64,000 nt of DNA, from NCBI RefSeq assembly GCF_038002605.1, contig NZ_JBBOCT010000001.1:1116001-1180000 (forward strand), read 5' to 3'. The notes under the pieces are model-generated. The model was not told the origin of the DNA. It ran no database searches and worked only from the letters and a program-made list of their open reading frames with translations. Shown piece by piece: positions 11,000-19,154 of the stretch (positions are counted from its first letter, which is position 1; each line of letters starts with the position of its first letter). Position numbers and translations under genes: made by a program. The stretch is from Bacillus sp. FSL K6-3431 (GTDB taxonomy: Bacteria > Bacillota > Bacilli > Bacillales > Bacillaceae_C).

Positions 11000-11793
11000 T
11001 TTCTTATCTCCTCGTTATGTATTCCACCAAACCTTCTAGATCTACTTTGAAAGGCTTCAACAGCTTCAAGCAAATGTCCTTCTGAAAAATCAGGCCATAA
11101 TACATCAGTAAACCATAACTCTGTGTATGCTAACTGCCAAAGCATAAAATTACTTAATCGTAATTCTCCGCTTGTTCGAATAAGCAAATCGGGATCTTGG
11201 TGCTCCTTCGACATTAGGTAGTTTGAGAAAAGTTCTTCATTTATATCCTGTTCAACAATTTTACCCTTTTTAATATCCTTAGAAATATCTTTGATCGCAT
11301 CTAATATTTCTGCACGACTTCCATAATTCAAAGCGAAATTTAATGTAAGTCCGGTATTTTCTTTTGTGGTTTCAATTGCGTTTTCCACGGCTTTTATCGT
11401 GCTTGATGGAAGCTGGTCCCTATACCCCATCATACACACTTTAACATTTTCCTCATTTAGTTCTGGCAAAAAAGTGCCCAGAAATTCTTCAGGTAGCTTC
11501 ATAAGAAAATCAACTTCCTGCTTAGGGCGTTTCCAATTTTCTGTAGAAAAAGCATAAAGCGTCAATGTTTTAATTCCGAGATGACTAGCTAGCTTCGTAA
11601 TTTTTTTTACAACCTTCATTCCCTCATGGTGGCCGGCAATACGTGGTAATGCACGTTTTTTTGCCCAGCGTCCATTACCATCCATAATAATGGCAATATG
11701 CTGTGGTAAAGGGTTCTCTAATATCAAAGATATACGATCTTTATCATCCGCTATCGTTCTGGAAGATTTCCAAAACCTCATTTTTTTTAACAT
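10996..11793 (-). CDS. uppS: Undecaprenyl diphosphate synthase (isoprenyl transferase)
   Basis: A 265-residue cis-prenyltransferase that builds the C55 carrier lipid for peptidoglycan and teichoic acid synthesis. The catalytic Asp motif is IMDGNGRWAKKR (about 36-47), and the C-terminal substrate site is RTSGELRLSNFMLWQ. An N-terminal extension of about 30 residues precedes the core. GGAGG lies about 8 nt upstream of the ATG. It leads the uppS-cdsA-dxr-rasP run and is separated from frr by a 0.5-kb gene-free gap with a terminator, so it should have its own promoter, which I could not assign by eye. Confidence 0.96.
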   Translation of the reverse strand: MLKKMRFWKSSRTIADDKDRISLILENPLPQHIAIIMDGNGRWAKKRALPRIAGHHEGMKVVKKITKLASHLGIKTLTLYAFSTENWKRPKQEVDFLMKLPEEFLGTFLPELNEENVKVCMMGYRDQLPSSTIKAVENAIETTKENTGLTLNFALNYGSRAEILDAIKDISKDIKKGKIVEQDINEELFSNYLMSKEHQDPDLLIRTSGELRLSNFMLWQLAYTELWFTDVLWPDFSEGHLLEAVEAFQSRSRRFGGIHNEEIRK

Positions 11794-12034
11794 GAAAATA
11801 TCCTCCGTTAGAAATGCTTCCTATTTTGCGTTAAAGCATATCTTAACATATATTATCTATGAAGCGTTATGATTCTTTTCTGCAATTGTATGAAAGAACT
11901 ATGAATTCTATTATAAAGAAGTTTATTCTATTTGAATAGCATTCCTGTCGAAACAATTATGATTATAACTACTTTTCCTTTGCATATGTACTAAATTATT
12001 GGACTCGCTTTGCCGCGGTAATTGTTTACATATA

Positions 12035-12060
12035 TTGAATACATTCTGTTCCGTATTCAA
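12035..12060. repeat. Perfect inverted repeat upstream of uppS (8-bp arms)
   Basis: Arms TTGAATAC and GTATTCAA are perfectly complementary around a 10-nt loop. It lies 242 bp upstream of uppS and 22 bp from a second perfect palindrome. It could be an operator or a remnant of an interspersed element. No regulator is implied by the sequence itself. Confidence 0.5.
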
Positions 12061-12081
12061 GACGATCAATTAATAGGATTA

Positions 12082-12107
12082 CATATTAATAATACACTAT
12101 TAATATG
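12082..12107. repeat. Perfect AT-rich inverted repeat upstream of uppS (10-bp arms)
   Basis: Arms CATATTAATA and TATTAATATG are perfectly complementary around the 6-nt loop ATACAC. Flanking sequence has no U-run for a terminator on the minus strand. The dyad suits a dimeric DNA-binding protein, but that is inference. Confidence 0.5.
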
Positions 12108-12246
12108 GTGGGGGGAAATACATCCAATTGAACATTTTTCCGAATCGGCTATGTATTACTGTTAAAGAAGATCAGACAAGCCATTTGAATGCGAGACATT
12201 GCCTTTGAAGGAATTCAACTCTTATAAAGATAAAATATTATATCTC

Positions 12247-12280
12247 AAAAAAACTTTCCCTTCTGACGAAAGGAAAGTTT
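12247..12280 (-). terminator. Rho-independent terminator of frr
   Basis: On the minus strand, arms AAACTTTCC and GGAAAGTTT (perfect 9 bp) are followed by a T-run just after the frr stop codon. This closes the pyrH-frr transcript before the gap upstream of uppS. Confidence 0.85.
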
Positions 12281-12290
12281 CTTAGTAAGA

Positions 12291-12848
12291 TTAAACTTCT
12301 AGTATTTCTTCTTCTTTTTCTTTTGTAATCTCGTCTATATTTTTAATATGATCATCTGTTAATTTTTGAATATCTTCCGAAAAACCACGGAGATCATCTT
12401 CTGTTATCTCACTTGTCTTCTCAAGCTTTTTCAAATCTTCATTACCATCTCTACGAATGTTACGAATAGCAACTTTTGCATCCTCAGCTTCTTTTCTAAC
12501 AACTTTCACTAGATCTTTTCTACGTTCTTCGGTTAATTGCGGAATGGAAATTCTGATCAATGAACCATCATTTGTAGGTGTTAGGCCTAGATCCGATCGC
12601 AAAATTGACTTTTCGATATCACCAAGAATTGTTTTATCATAAGGTTGAATGATAAGTTGTCTTGCTTCAGGCACTGAGATCGAGGCCATTTGATTAATTG
12701 GTGTTTGTGCACCGTAATAATCAACGAAAATCTTATCTAATAGAGCAGCACTAGCTCGACCAGCACGCACGCTTGCAAGCTCTTTGCTATATGCTTGAAT
12801 TGCTTTTGCCATCTTATCTTTCGTATTGGAAATCACTTTGTTTGGCAT
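12291..12848 (-). CDS. frr: Ribosome recycling factor
   Basis: A 185-residue RRF, the standard length, which splits post-termination 70S complexes with EF-G. The conserved segments [20 protein letters not shown] and [19 protein letters not shown] are seen, and the C-terminal coiled-coil helices are rich in Lys and Glu. The ATG shares a base with the pyrH stop (TAATG), so translation is coupled to pyrH. It is followed by a clear terminator. Confidence 0.97.
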   Translation of the reverse strand: MPNKVISNTKDKMAKAIQAYSKELASVRAGRASAALLDKIFVDYYGAQTPINQMASISVPEARQLIIQPYDKTILGDIEKSILRSDLGLTPTNDGSLIRISIPQLTEERRKDLVKVVRKEAEDAKVAIRNIRRDGNEDLKKLEKTSEITEDDLRGFSEDIQKLTDDHIKNIDEITKEKEEEILEV

Positions 12849-13573
12849 TATTCTTTCCCCCTCACTAATGTACCAATCTGCTCTCCCATAACAGCACGCT
12901 TCACATTTCCTTTTTCAGTAAATGAAAATACGATTAACGGAATGTCATTATCCATACACAGTGATGATGCAGTAGAATCCATGACTCCCAAACCTTCTTT
13001 CAACACATCTAAATAGGAAAGTTGTTCGTATTTTACCGCGTTTTTATCTATTTTAGGATCTGCGGAATAAACTCCATCTACATTATTTTTAGCCATTAAA
13101 ATTACTTCAGCTTCAATTTCTGCTGCCCTTAGCGCTGCAGTAGTGTCTGTAGAGAAGTATGGATTACCTGTTCCCGCTGCAAAGATAACAACACGTTTCT
13201 TTTCCAAATGTCTAATTGCTCTACGACGTATATATGGTTCAGCAACTTGACGCATATCTATGGATGATTGTACACGGGTTTCGACATCCATTTGTTCTAA
13301 GCTATCTTGGAGCGCAAGAGAATTCATAACTGTAGCCAGCATACCCATGTAATCTGCTGACGTTCTGTCCATTCCCATTTCACTTCCCACTTTGCCTCGC
13401 CAAATATTGCCTCCGCCTACTACAACAGCTACTTCTACGCCAAGTTCTGCTACTTCTTTCACCTGTTTGGCAATCGATTTGATTACGGTCGGATTAATAC
13501 CGAAGCCGTCCGTACCTGCAAGTGCTTCACCACTTAATTTAAGTACCACTCTTTTGTAAGTTGGATTGGCCAT
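12848..13573 (-). CDS. pyrH: Uridylate kinase
   Basis: A 241-residue amino-acid-kinase-fold enzyme converting UMP to UDP. The phosphate-binding loop is KLSGEALAG at the N-terminus. Further conserved blocks are [11 protein letters not shown], the sugar-binding [17 protein letters not shown], and [19 protein letters not shown]. The start is the ATG at 13573 ([11 protein letters not shown]), 9 nt after TTGGAGG. An in-frame extension to 13624 has no ribosome site and runs into the tsf terminator, so it is rejected. It overlaps frr by one base. Confidence 0.97.
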   Translation of the reverse strand: MANPTYKRVVLKLSGEALAGTDGFGINPTVIKSIAKQVKEVAELGVEVAVVVGGGNIWRGKVGSEMGMDRTSADYMGMLATVMNSLALQDSLEQMDVETRVQSSIDMRQVAEPYIRRRAIRHLEKKRVVIFAAGTGNPYFSTDTTAALRAAEIEAEVILMAKNNVDGVYSADPKIDKNAVKYEQLSYLDVLKEGLGVMDSTASSLCMDNDIPLIVFSFTEKGNVKRAVMGEQIGTLVRGKE

Positions 13574-13608
13574 ATAAACCTCCAATATTATCTGTATGTA
13601 TTTTCTAT

Positions 13609-13641
13609 AAAATAGGGAACACATGATGTGTCCCCTATTTT
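13609..13641 (-). terminator. Terminator hairpin between tsf and pyrH
   Basis: A 16-bp near-perfect stem (one G-T pair) with arms beginning AAAATAGGG and ending CCCTATTTT lies directly after the tsf stop. Being flanked by A-rich and T-rich sides, it could work on both strands. It should reduce read-through from rpsB-tsf into pyrH-frr. Confidence 0.75.
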
Positions 13642-13650
13642 ATTTTACAA

Positions 13651-14532
13651 TTATTTTTTTACTTGGTTCATAACTTCTTCTGCAAAGTTTTCTTGACGTT
13701 TTTCAATTCCTTCTCCTACTTCATAGCGAGTAAACTCAACCACTTCCGCACCAAGGGATTCCGCAAATTGACGTACTTTTTGATCTGGATTTTTAACGAA
13801 AGCTTGGTCAAGAAGACAGATTTCTTCGAAGAATTTACCAAGACGGCCTTCAACCATTTTAGCTACAATTTTCTCTGGTTTTCCTTCATTCAAAGCTTGT
13901 TGAGTCAAGACTTGGCGCTCACGCTCAGCTTCCTCAGCAGAAACTTGGTCTCTATTAATGTATTTAGGATTAATTGCAGCAATATGCATAGCAATATCTT
14001 TAGCAGCATCTGCATTTGTTGAACCTTCAAGTACAGTTAGCACTGAAATACGTCCACCCATATGCAAATATTCACCAAATGCACCATTATCGGATTTTGT
14101 TTTCACTTCAAAACGACGAAGTGTAAGCTTTTCACCAATTTTTGCAATCGCAGCATTTACGTATTCATCTACTGTTTGGCCATTGCTCATCTTTTGTTCA
14201 AGCGCCGCTTCAACAGAAGCTGGTTTGTTTGCTAATAAATGCTCAGCTAGTTCTTTTACTAAAGCTTGGAAGTTTTCGTTTTTAGCAACGAAATCTGTTT
14301 CTGCATTTACTTCAAGAATAACTGCATCATTACCTTTACTTAAAATGAAAGTTATTCCTTCAGCAGCAATGCGATCAGCTTTCTTCGCAGCCGATGCAAT
14401 ACCTTTTTCACGTAAAAAGTCAATCGCTGCTTCCATATTACCATCTGTTTCAGTAAGCGCCTTTTTACAATCCATCATACCTGCGCCAGTTTTTTCACGA
14501 AGTTCTTTAACCATTTGTGCAGTAATAGCCAT
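13651..14532 (-). CDS. tsf: Translation elongation factor Ts
   Basis: A 293-residue nucleotide exchange factor for EF-Tu. The N-terminal UBA-like domain has [19 protein letters not shown], followed by the EF-Tu-contacting [10 protein letters not shown] motif (about 80) and the dimerisation and C-terminal modules. Length equals B. subtilis Ts. It follows rpsB after a 97-nt spacer that holds a terminator-like hairpin, and is followed by another terminator. Confidence 0.98.
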   Translation of the reverse strand: MAITAQMVKELREKTGAGMMDCKKALTETDGNMEAAIDFLREKGIASAAKKADRIAAEGITFILSKGNDAVILEVNAETDFVAKNENFQALVKELAEHLLANKPASVEAALEQKMSNGQTVDEYVNAAIAKIGEKLTLRRFEVKTKSDNGAFGEYLHMGGRISVLTVLEGSTNADAAKDIAMHIAAINPKYINRDQVSAEEAERERQVLTQQALNEGKPEKIVAKMVEGRLGKFFEEICLLDQAFVKNPDQKVRQFAESLGAEVVEFTRYEVGEGIEKRQENFAEEVMNQVKK

Positions 14533-14580
14533 TATAATAGTCCTCCCTATACATACATATGATACTTAATTATTTGTTTG

Positions 14581-14619
14581 AAAAAAGGTGATAAGTGTTA
14601 ACCACTCTCATCACCTTTC
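14581..14619 (-). terminator. Attenuator/terminator between rpsB and tsf
   Basis: On the minus strand, arms AAAGGTGAT and ATCACCTTT plus an inner GAGTG/CACTT pairing are followed by a run of six T. It lies directly after the rpsB stop, inside the rpsB-tsf operon. It would set more S2 than Ts by partial termination, or protect the rpsB 3' end. The shape is clear; the regulatory role is inferred. Confidence 0.75.
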
Positions 14620-14629
14620 TACATTACAA

Positions 14630-15355
14630 TTACGCGTTAGCAGTTTCAGCTGCTGCTTCTTCTTCAGCTTCTTCATTTTGTTTTGATTCTAATAATGCAT
14701 CAGCCATTTTAGAAGTTAGTAATTTAACAGCTCTAATTGCGTCATCATTAGCTGGAATTACATAATCAATTTCGTCTGGATCACAGTTTGTATCTACAAT
14801 ACCAACAATTGGAATATGCAATTTCCGAGCTTCCGCTACTGCAATACGCTCTTTGCGTGGGTCAATAATAAACATTGCATCTGGAAGTCTCTTCATTTCC
14901 TTAATACCACCTAAGAATTTTACAAGGCGTTCGTACTCTTTATTAAGCATAACGACTTCTTTCTTAGGAAGCACCTCAAATGTACCGTCTTCTTCCATTT
15001 TTTCGATAGCTTTTAAACGTTCAATTCTCTTTTGAATTGTTTCAAAGTTTGTTAAAGTACCACCTAACCAACGGTGATTTACGTAGTAATGACCAGCGCG
15101 CTCTGCTTCATCTTTCACAGAATCATGAGCTTGTTTTTTAGTTCCAACGAATAAAACTTTACCGTTGTTTTCACCAATTTCTCTCATGAAGTTATACGCT
15201 TCTTCTACCTTTTTAACTGTTTTTTGTAGGTCGATAATATAAATACCGTTACGTTCCGTAAAAATATACTTCTTCATTTTCGGATTCCAACGACGTGTTT
15301 GGTGTCCAAAATGTACACCTGCTTCAAGCAATTGTTTCATTGAAATTACTGACAT
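14630..15355 (-). CDS. rpsB: 30S ribosomal protein S2
   Basis: A 241-residue S2. Conserved blocks are [30 protein letters not shown], the [12 protein letters not shown] segment and the [18 protein letters not shown] motif. The tail is acidic and Ala-rich, as usual in Bacillus. AGGAGG lies a few bases upstream of the ATG. A sigma-A promoter is seen 116-144 bp upstream. It lies downstream of swrB, but the promoter and 150-bp leader mark a new transcription unit. Confidence 0.98.
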   Translation of the reverse strand: MSVISMKQLLEAGVHFGHQTRRWNPKMKKYIFTERNGIYIIDLQKTVKKVEEAYNFMREIGENNGKVLFVGTKKQAHDSVKDEAERAGHYYVNHRWLGGTLTNFETIQKRIERLKAIEKMEEDGTFEVLPKKEVVMLNKEYERLVKFLGGIKEMKRLPDAMFIIDPRKERIAVAEARKLHIPIVGIVDTNCDPDEIDYVIPANDDAIRAVKLLTSKMADALLESKQNEEAEEEAAAETANA

Positions 15356-15470
15356 TATGAATTCCTCCTAGGTTTTTTTATCCTCCGCTCTAGTCTTTTT
15401 TCGTACAAACTGTTATTACAACAGCACCTTGTAACGAAATCGTAGAACGTGTGTATTAACACCATTATTC

Positions 15471-15499
15471 AATATATCATAAAAAAAAGACGCAATCAA
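15471..15499 (-). promoter_or_regulatory. Sigma-A promoter of rpsB-tsf
   Basis: On the minus strand, -35 TTGATT (15499-15494) and -10 TATATT (15476-15471) are 17 bp apart, with a run of eight T in the spacer. It starts 5 bp after the swrB stop. The transcript would carry a leader of about 110 nt, long enough for S2 autoregulation, which is known for rpsB in several bacteria but not shown here. Confidence 0.65.
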
Positions 15500-15503
15500 G
15501 TAA

Positions 15504-16076
15504 TTATCGTGATTTTCGTCGAAACTTGAGCATCAATTCAATTTCTGTCTTACCTTTATTTAAAGCTTTGGCTATTTCATCTACCGTTAACCCTTGCTGC
15601 TCTAGATTTACCACCTGTTCATCAAAGCTCATCTCTTTAATAGTCTCTTCAATAGTCTTTTCAATAGTCTTTTCTACATATTCTGCAGACTTTATGTCTT
15701 TACCATCGTTTTTAGCTTTTCTAGTATTTTGGTCATATGACTGAAAAGCCAATAATCTAGAATAGGAATCGGAACTAATAGGCTGGTCTTGATTAATAGT
15801 GTCTTGATCAGTTTCATCCTTAAATACATGAATATCTTTAGGTGAAACCGATGAATTAGATTGCTCTTTATAAGCATTTATGATCGTAAGAAACTGATCA
15901 TTTTCTTGTTTTAGTTCCATCAGAAAGTCTGAAAATAACTCAGTAAATTCCTCATGATTTTTACGCCGATTATCTTCCATCTCCATTAGCCGATTTTGCC
16001 GAAGATATAGAAGGATAACAGCAAATATAGTTAGGCCATTGAACAAAAATAAAATAAAGATTAACGTTCCTGTCAA
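15504..16076 (-). CDS. swrB: SwrB-like flagellar assembly/swarming protein
   Basis: A 190-residue protein at the SwrB position, last gene of the fla/che operon. It has one N-terminal membrane helix (about 3-25), a charged and variable cytoplasmic middle, and a C-terminal helix-turn-helix-like end with GLTVDEIAKALNKGKTEIEL. That end is the conserved part of SwrB/YlxL-type proteins. In B. subtilis SwrB promotes export-apparatus activation and sigma-D-dependent gene expression. The middle includes a repeated KTIE-type run. The call rests on position and the C-terminal motif. Confidence 0.8.
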   Translation of the reverse strand: MTGTLIFILFLFNGLTIFAVILLYLRQNRLMEMEDNRRKNHEEFTELFSDFLMELKQENDQFLTIINAYKEQSNSSVSPKDIHVFKDETDQDTINQDQPISSDSYSRLLAFQSYDQNTRKAKNDGKDIKSAEYVEKTIEKTIEETIKEMSFDEQVVNLEQQGLTVDEIAKALNKGKTEIELMLKFRRKSR

Positions 16077-16084
16077 GTTTATCC

Positions 16085-16396
16085 CTACCCACTGTAATCA
16101 ATACTATTCCCTTTATAAGGGTGATCTTCTTTTATAGACACTTCATTCTTACTATTTTGATGATGCGGGTCACCTAATGATTCACTTGCTTCATTAGATG
16201 TGTCTTCTTTTAATCTACTTTTCTCTTTCTGTTCCATTTTATTCACAGAATGTCTATTATGCTTAACCTTGTCTTCCATTTCCTTTGAGACCTGATCAAA
16301 AGCTACTTGTCCCCTTTGCTGAAGCTGCTCAGTTATTTTCCCTGCATCATATGATCTAGGCAGAGCTACTTGTAACTCAACCAGCTTGAAACTCAT
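16085..16396 (-). CDS. Conserved small flagellar-operon protein of unknown function
   Basis: A 103-residue hydrophilic protein between sigD and swrB. Its N-terminus, MSFKLVELQVALPRSYDAG, and the following KITEQLQQRGQVAFDQ helix look conserved. The rest is Lys/Glu-rich and low in complexity, with no membrane segment or cysteine. The start overlaps the sigD stop by 4 nt (ATGA), so it is translationally coupled. B. subtilis has no gene here as far as I recall. I do not recognise a function; position suggests motility or sigma-D control. Confidence 0.75.
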   Translation of the reverse strand: MSFKLVELQVALPRSYDAGKITEQLQQRGQVAFDQVSKEMEDKVKHNRHSVNKMEQKEKSRLKEDTSNEASESLGDPHHQNSKNEVSIKEDHPYKGNSIDYSG

Positions 16397-17175
16397 ATTA
16401 CCTCTCCCATACCAGAGATTTTTATAAGTACAGACTTTAATTTAAGAAGCGCCTTTGAATGGATTTGAGAAATTCTCGAGGTCGATAATTGAATGATTTC
16501 TCCGATTTCAGTAAAAGTTAACTCTTCTTTGTAAAACAAACTAATAACTAATTGCTCATTTTTATTTAGTGTCTTTATCACTTCACCCAAATCTTTGATC
16601 CACTCATTTTTAACTAAATGATCTTCTGGATTAGGAGTGAATTCATCTTTAATCACATGTGTTTGTTTTTCATTTTCATCAAGATCATTCAATTGTTCAT
16701 CCATCGATAACACATGCGCAAAAAAGTATTCATTCATTGTCTGACTGACATCACTTTCTGTATAACCACTTTCTTCTGCGATTTCAGCAGGCGAAGCATA
16801 GCGCAATAATTTCTGTTCTAACCGTTCGGAAGCTGCTTCAATTTTCTTAACCTTTTCCCTCATACTTCTAGGAAGCCAGTCTTCCTTTCTAAGACCATCG
16901 ATAATTGCTCCTCTTATCCTAAAAGAAGCGTATGTTTCAAATTTCAGATCACGAGTGATATCAAATTTATTTAAAGCATCCAATAACCCCATTAAACCTA
17001 GACTTTTCAACTCGTCTCTACTGATGTTTTTAGGAATACCGACGGCAATTCTTTGAACATGATATGTTACAAGCGGCATGTATTTTTCCACTAAGATATT
17101 CCCTGCATCAGCATCCCGGGAGCAGCTCCACCGCTCCCAATATTGTTGCTCAATTATCGGTGGTGAGTTTGACAT
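16393..17175 (-). CDS. sigD: RNA polymerase sigma factor sigma-D (FliA/sigma-28 family)
   Basis: A 260-residue sigma factor for flagellin, motor, chemoreceptor and autolysin genes. Region 2 includes DELKSLGLMGLLDALNKFD and FETYASFRIRGAIIDGLR, and the DWLPRSMREKVKKIE helix follows. Region 4 has EIGEIIQLSTSRISQIHSKA. GAGGAGGAGA lies just upstream of the ATG. Unlike in B. subtilis, where it closely follows cheD, sigD here is 1.5 kb away, separated by repeats and a dead transposase. Activity is normally held by FlgM, which is not in this window. Confidence 0.96.
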   Translation of the reverse strand: MSNSPPIIEQQYWERWSCSRDADAGNILVEKYMPLVTYHVQRIAVGIPKNISRDELKSLGLMGLLDALNKFDITRDLKFETYASFRIRGAIIDGLRKEDWLPRSMREKVKKIEAASERLEQKLLRYASPAEIAEESGYTESDVSQTMNEYFFAHVLSMDEQLNDLDENEKQTHVIKDEFTPNPEDHLVKNEWIKDLGEVIKTLNKNEQLVISLFYKEELTFTEIGEIIQLSTSRISQIHSKALLKLKSVLIKISGMGEVI

Positions 17176-17212
17176 CCTATCTCCTCCTCACAGTTACATA
17201 GACTCCCGGCAT

Positions 17213-17257
17213 TCACCGAGTCAGATGGTACAAGGTTTTCTTGTGCCACTTTTTCAT
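17213..17257 (-). CDS. Possible 14-codon leader ORF upstream of sigD
   Basis: ATG at 17257 follows AGGAGGAGAC with a 4-nt spacer and encodes MKKWHKKTLYHLTR, then TGA. The stop lies 37 nt before the sigD start, which has its own GAGGAGGAGA site. It could be a translated leader peptide, or the 5' stub of a gene lost when this interval decayed. It is too short to judge by composition. Confidence 0.3.
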   Translation of the reverse strand: MKKWHKKTLYHLTR

Positions 17258-17364
17258 GTCTCCTCCTACTTTTAATAGGGGGATAGTTCACTTTTTATTA
17301 GTAGAATTACCCATTCTGTATTTAAGGAGATAAATAATCTACTCAATGTGTCCGCCTGCCACCG

Positions 17365-17444
17365 TTGATTTCAGTTCCAGGCGGACGCGTTCCGGGGGGG
17401 CGTGCGGTGAGCCCCCAGGAGTCGCCGCCTGGAACTCCAATCAA
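17365..17444. repeat. Palindromic interspersed element, copy next to sigD
   Basis: Arms of 20 bp at 17365-17384 and 17425-17444 match at 18 of 20 positions (TTGATT...TCCAGGCGG against its complement). The core contains GCGGTGAGCC. The same GCGGTGAGCC block occurs in opposite orientation at 18300-18500. GC content is clearly above the surroundings. This resembles the short palindromic repeats scattered between Bacillaceae genes. Confidence 0.7.
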
Positions 17445-17521
17445 CTGAGATATTCTTTTGCTCATGGTAAGGTGACTGATCATACCCCGTTCTCAAATCT
17501 CTTCCTTTTCATACGATTTAC

Positions 17522-18288
17522 GTGAGAGGCTTAAGATCGTTATTAATACAAAGAAATTTTGTTGCTATTTTTGTCGAAAATACTCGTTTTTTCAAAAACA
17601 TCACAATAATCGCCGGTGAAGGGATTTCTTTACTAACTGTGATTGAGGTGCTGAATTTGAAACCTGCAGTCGTTCCACATGAAGATTATCAAAACTTCGT
17701 TTTGGACCAATTAAGAGAGCATCACTTTGGGAATGTGCTCACCATTGTAAATAATGATTGGCCTATTATTTACAAGTTGTGGATCACGGACCTATCATAC
17801 TTACGTCGTGGCTACGTAGCTCTTATTCGAATAGAGGGCCTGAGCTCTAGATCCGGCTTCCATGATGCGCTCCTACCTTCTGCTTCTCTTGGCTAAACAC
17901 CAACCCTTAGTATTACTGAATGGGTGAATGAATTACACCGGGTGCCTTTCTATGCCATCATGATTGGCTTTGAATCTAAAGATGTCCCCGGTATTGGGAC
18001 TTTTTATGATTTTTTTCACCGTCTATGGGGAAGCGAAGACGCCAAAAATGGAAACTCATTTATAACCGACGGACATCTGTAGAATGTTCAAACACACGCG
18101 AAAAGATTGACTATCACTTGGAATCTGGCCGACATCGGTCCACAAAAATGTGGATAAGGACTTATGCCATCATGATGTGCCAACACATTGACGCTTGCTA
18201 TGCTCATCAAAAAGATGAACTATCGTTTCTTAACGGTCATATTTTCTCTTCAATGGCTAAATCCTTTACAAGGGATTGTCGCTTTTAA
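17522..18288 (+). pseudogene. Decayed DDE-type transposase fragment (frameshifted, core deleted)
   Basis: Homologous-looking blocks run in order but in different plus-strand frames: WPIIYKLWITDLSYL (about 17760), LTSWLRSSYSNRGPEL, DPASMMRSYLLLLLAKHQPL (about 17860), then SITEWVNELHRVPFYAIMIG and VPGIGTFYDFFHRLWG (to about 18030). The sequence then jumps to a C-terminal block, YNRRTSVECSNTREKIDYHL and GRHRSTKMW. This is the layout of a family of Bacillaceae transposases, with the catalytic middle deleted and at least two frameshifts. It cannot encode an active enzyme. The IS family is not assigned. It lies antisense to the fla/che operon between cheD and sigD. Confidence 0.75.
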
Positions 18289-18299
18289 AACAAAATCTG

Positions 18300-18500
18300 T
18301 TGAAGGTTAATTAGAGCGAAAGTGCGAGACTCCTGGTCGGCTAAAGATTGCCACGTCCTGTGGCCAACACCGACACTAGGACGTCCTGTCCGTCGCGGGA
18401 TCAGCGGGACAGGTGAGATTCCACAGGCGGTTACGCCGAGGAGGCTCACCGCCCGCGGAAAGCGAGCAACTGTAGCGGAAATCAATCACGCACTACCTTG
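18300..18500. repeat. GC-rich interspersed palindromic element, copy next to cheD
   Basis: This stretch starts GAGCGAAAGTGCGAGACTCC and ends CCCGCGGAAAGCGAGC...CGGAAATCAATC. It contains GGCTCACCGC, the reverse of the GCGGTGAGCC block at 17405. GC content jumps above the neighbours. Internal complementary parts include GTGAGATTCC and GGACGTCCTGTCC-type runs. With the copy at 17365-17444 it flanks the dead transposase in inverted orientation. Short ORFs across it on both strands are not believable genes. Confidence 0.6.
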
Positions 18501-18510
18501 GTAAAGCAAC

Positions 18511-18541
18511 AATGTTTTCAAAAAAGCCTTTTGAAAACATT
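18511..18541 (-). terminator. Perfect 13-bp hairpin downstream of cheD
   Basis: Arms AATGTTTTCAAAA and TTTTGAAAACATT are perfectly complementary around the loop AAGCC. On the minus strand it is 119 nt past the cheD stop and before sigD. It lacks a long U-tract after the stem, so termination strength is uncertain. It may equally be an end structure of a mobile element. A weaker hairpin (18593-18624, arms matching 8 of 9) lies between it and cheD. Confidence 0.45.
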
Positions 18542-18659
18542 TTGAAACCTAATACCAAATATTCAATAAAGCTTAATTCCCAGTAGGTTTTTGGAAATTC
18601 GGCAGATTTACGCCTCGAAATTCCGAGAGTCTATTTACAAGCATCCTATAAACACTGAT

Positions 18660-19154
18660 TCAGATTATTAATTCACCTTGAAAAACGGTATTTATTTGTA
18701 ATGTAAATGTGTCCGGATTAAATTCAATTGTTCTGCCACTATTGCCTCCGGTATCTTTACTAACAAGTTGGATATTAAGTTTCTCTAATTCTTTTATTAC
18801 AGCCTCCACATTACGCGGGCCAACTCTCATTTGCTGGTTTTGAGTTGAAAATTGGAACATTTGGGCGCCACCGGAAATTTTAGCTTTCAGATTAGACCTA
18901 CATGCTCCATGTATAATTAGCTCTTTTGTAAGAGCCTGAATCGCAGTGTCAGCAAATTTAGCAATATTTAATTGCTCTTGATCTCTTGCCATAGATGAAT
19001 CAGGCAGCATAATATGAGCCATTCCTGCCATTTTTTTATTGGGATCATATATAATCACACCAACACACGAGCCGAGACCTAGCGTTCTAATTTTATCTGG
19101 AGCATGTACAATTTTCATATCGGCAATACCAACTCTTATAACAGTCTCAATCAT
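18660..19154 (-). CDS. cheD: Chemoreceptor glutamine deamidase CheD
   Basis: A 164-residue CheD, which deamidates receptor glutamines and binds CheC in the CheC-CheD-CheYp adaptation system. The catalytic Cys30 is in [14 protein letters not shown] and His47 in [12 protein letters not shown]. Thr24 completes the triad spacing known from Thermotoga CheD. The start overlaps cheC by 8 nt. In other Bacillaceae sigD follows closely; here the 1.5-kb repeat interval comes next. Confidence 0.96.
   Translation of the reverse strand: MIETVIRVGIADMKIVHAPDKIRTLGLGSCVGVIIYDPNKKMAGMAHIMLPDSSMARDQEQLNIAKFADTAIQALTKELIIHGACRSNLKAKISGGAQMFQFSTQNQQMRVGPRNVEAVIKELEKLNIQLVSKDTGGNSGRTIEFNPDTFTLQINTVFQGELII

Larger units (their letters stand above)
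11794..12246. other. Gene-free gap between frr terminator and uppS
   Basis: About 450 bp of AT-rich DNA with no supported ORF on either strand. It must hold the uppS promoter, but no hexamer pair is convincing. Two perfect inverted repeats listed separately (12035-12060 and 12082-12107) are the only clear structure. Confidence 0.5.

Noticed and set aside
12848..13624. Extended PyrH with 17 extra N-terminal residues
   Set aside because: The extension lacks a ribosome site and overlaps the tsf terminator; the ATG at 13573 with TTGGAGG is the better start.
13958..14569. Plus-strand open frame of 203 codons across tsf
   Set aside because: It is entirely antisense to EF-Ts, Ser-rich as expected for the reverse of Glu/Ala-rich codons, and has no homology I recognise.
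18285..18504. Overlapping short frames on both strands in the GC-rich stretch after the transposase
   Set aside because: They follow an interspersed palindromic repeat; their open frame reflects GC content, not coding.
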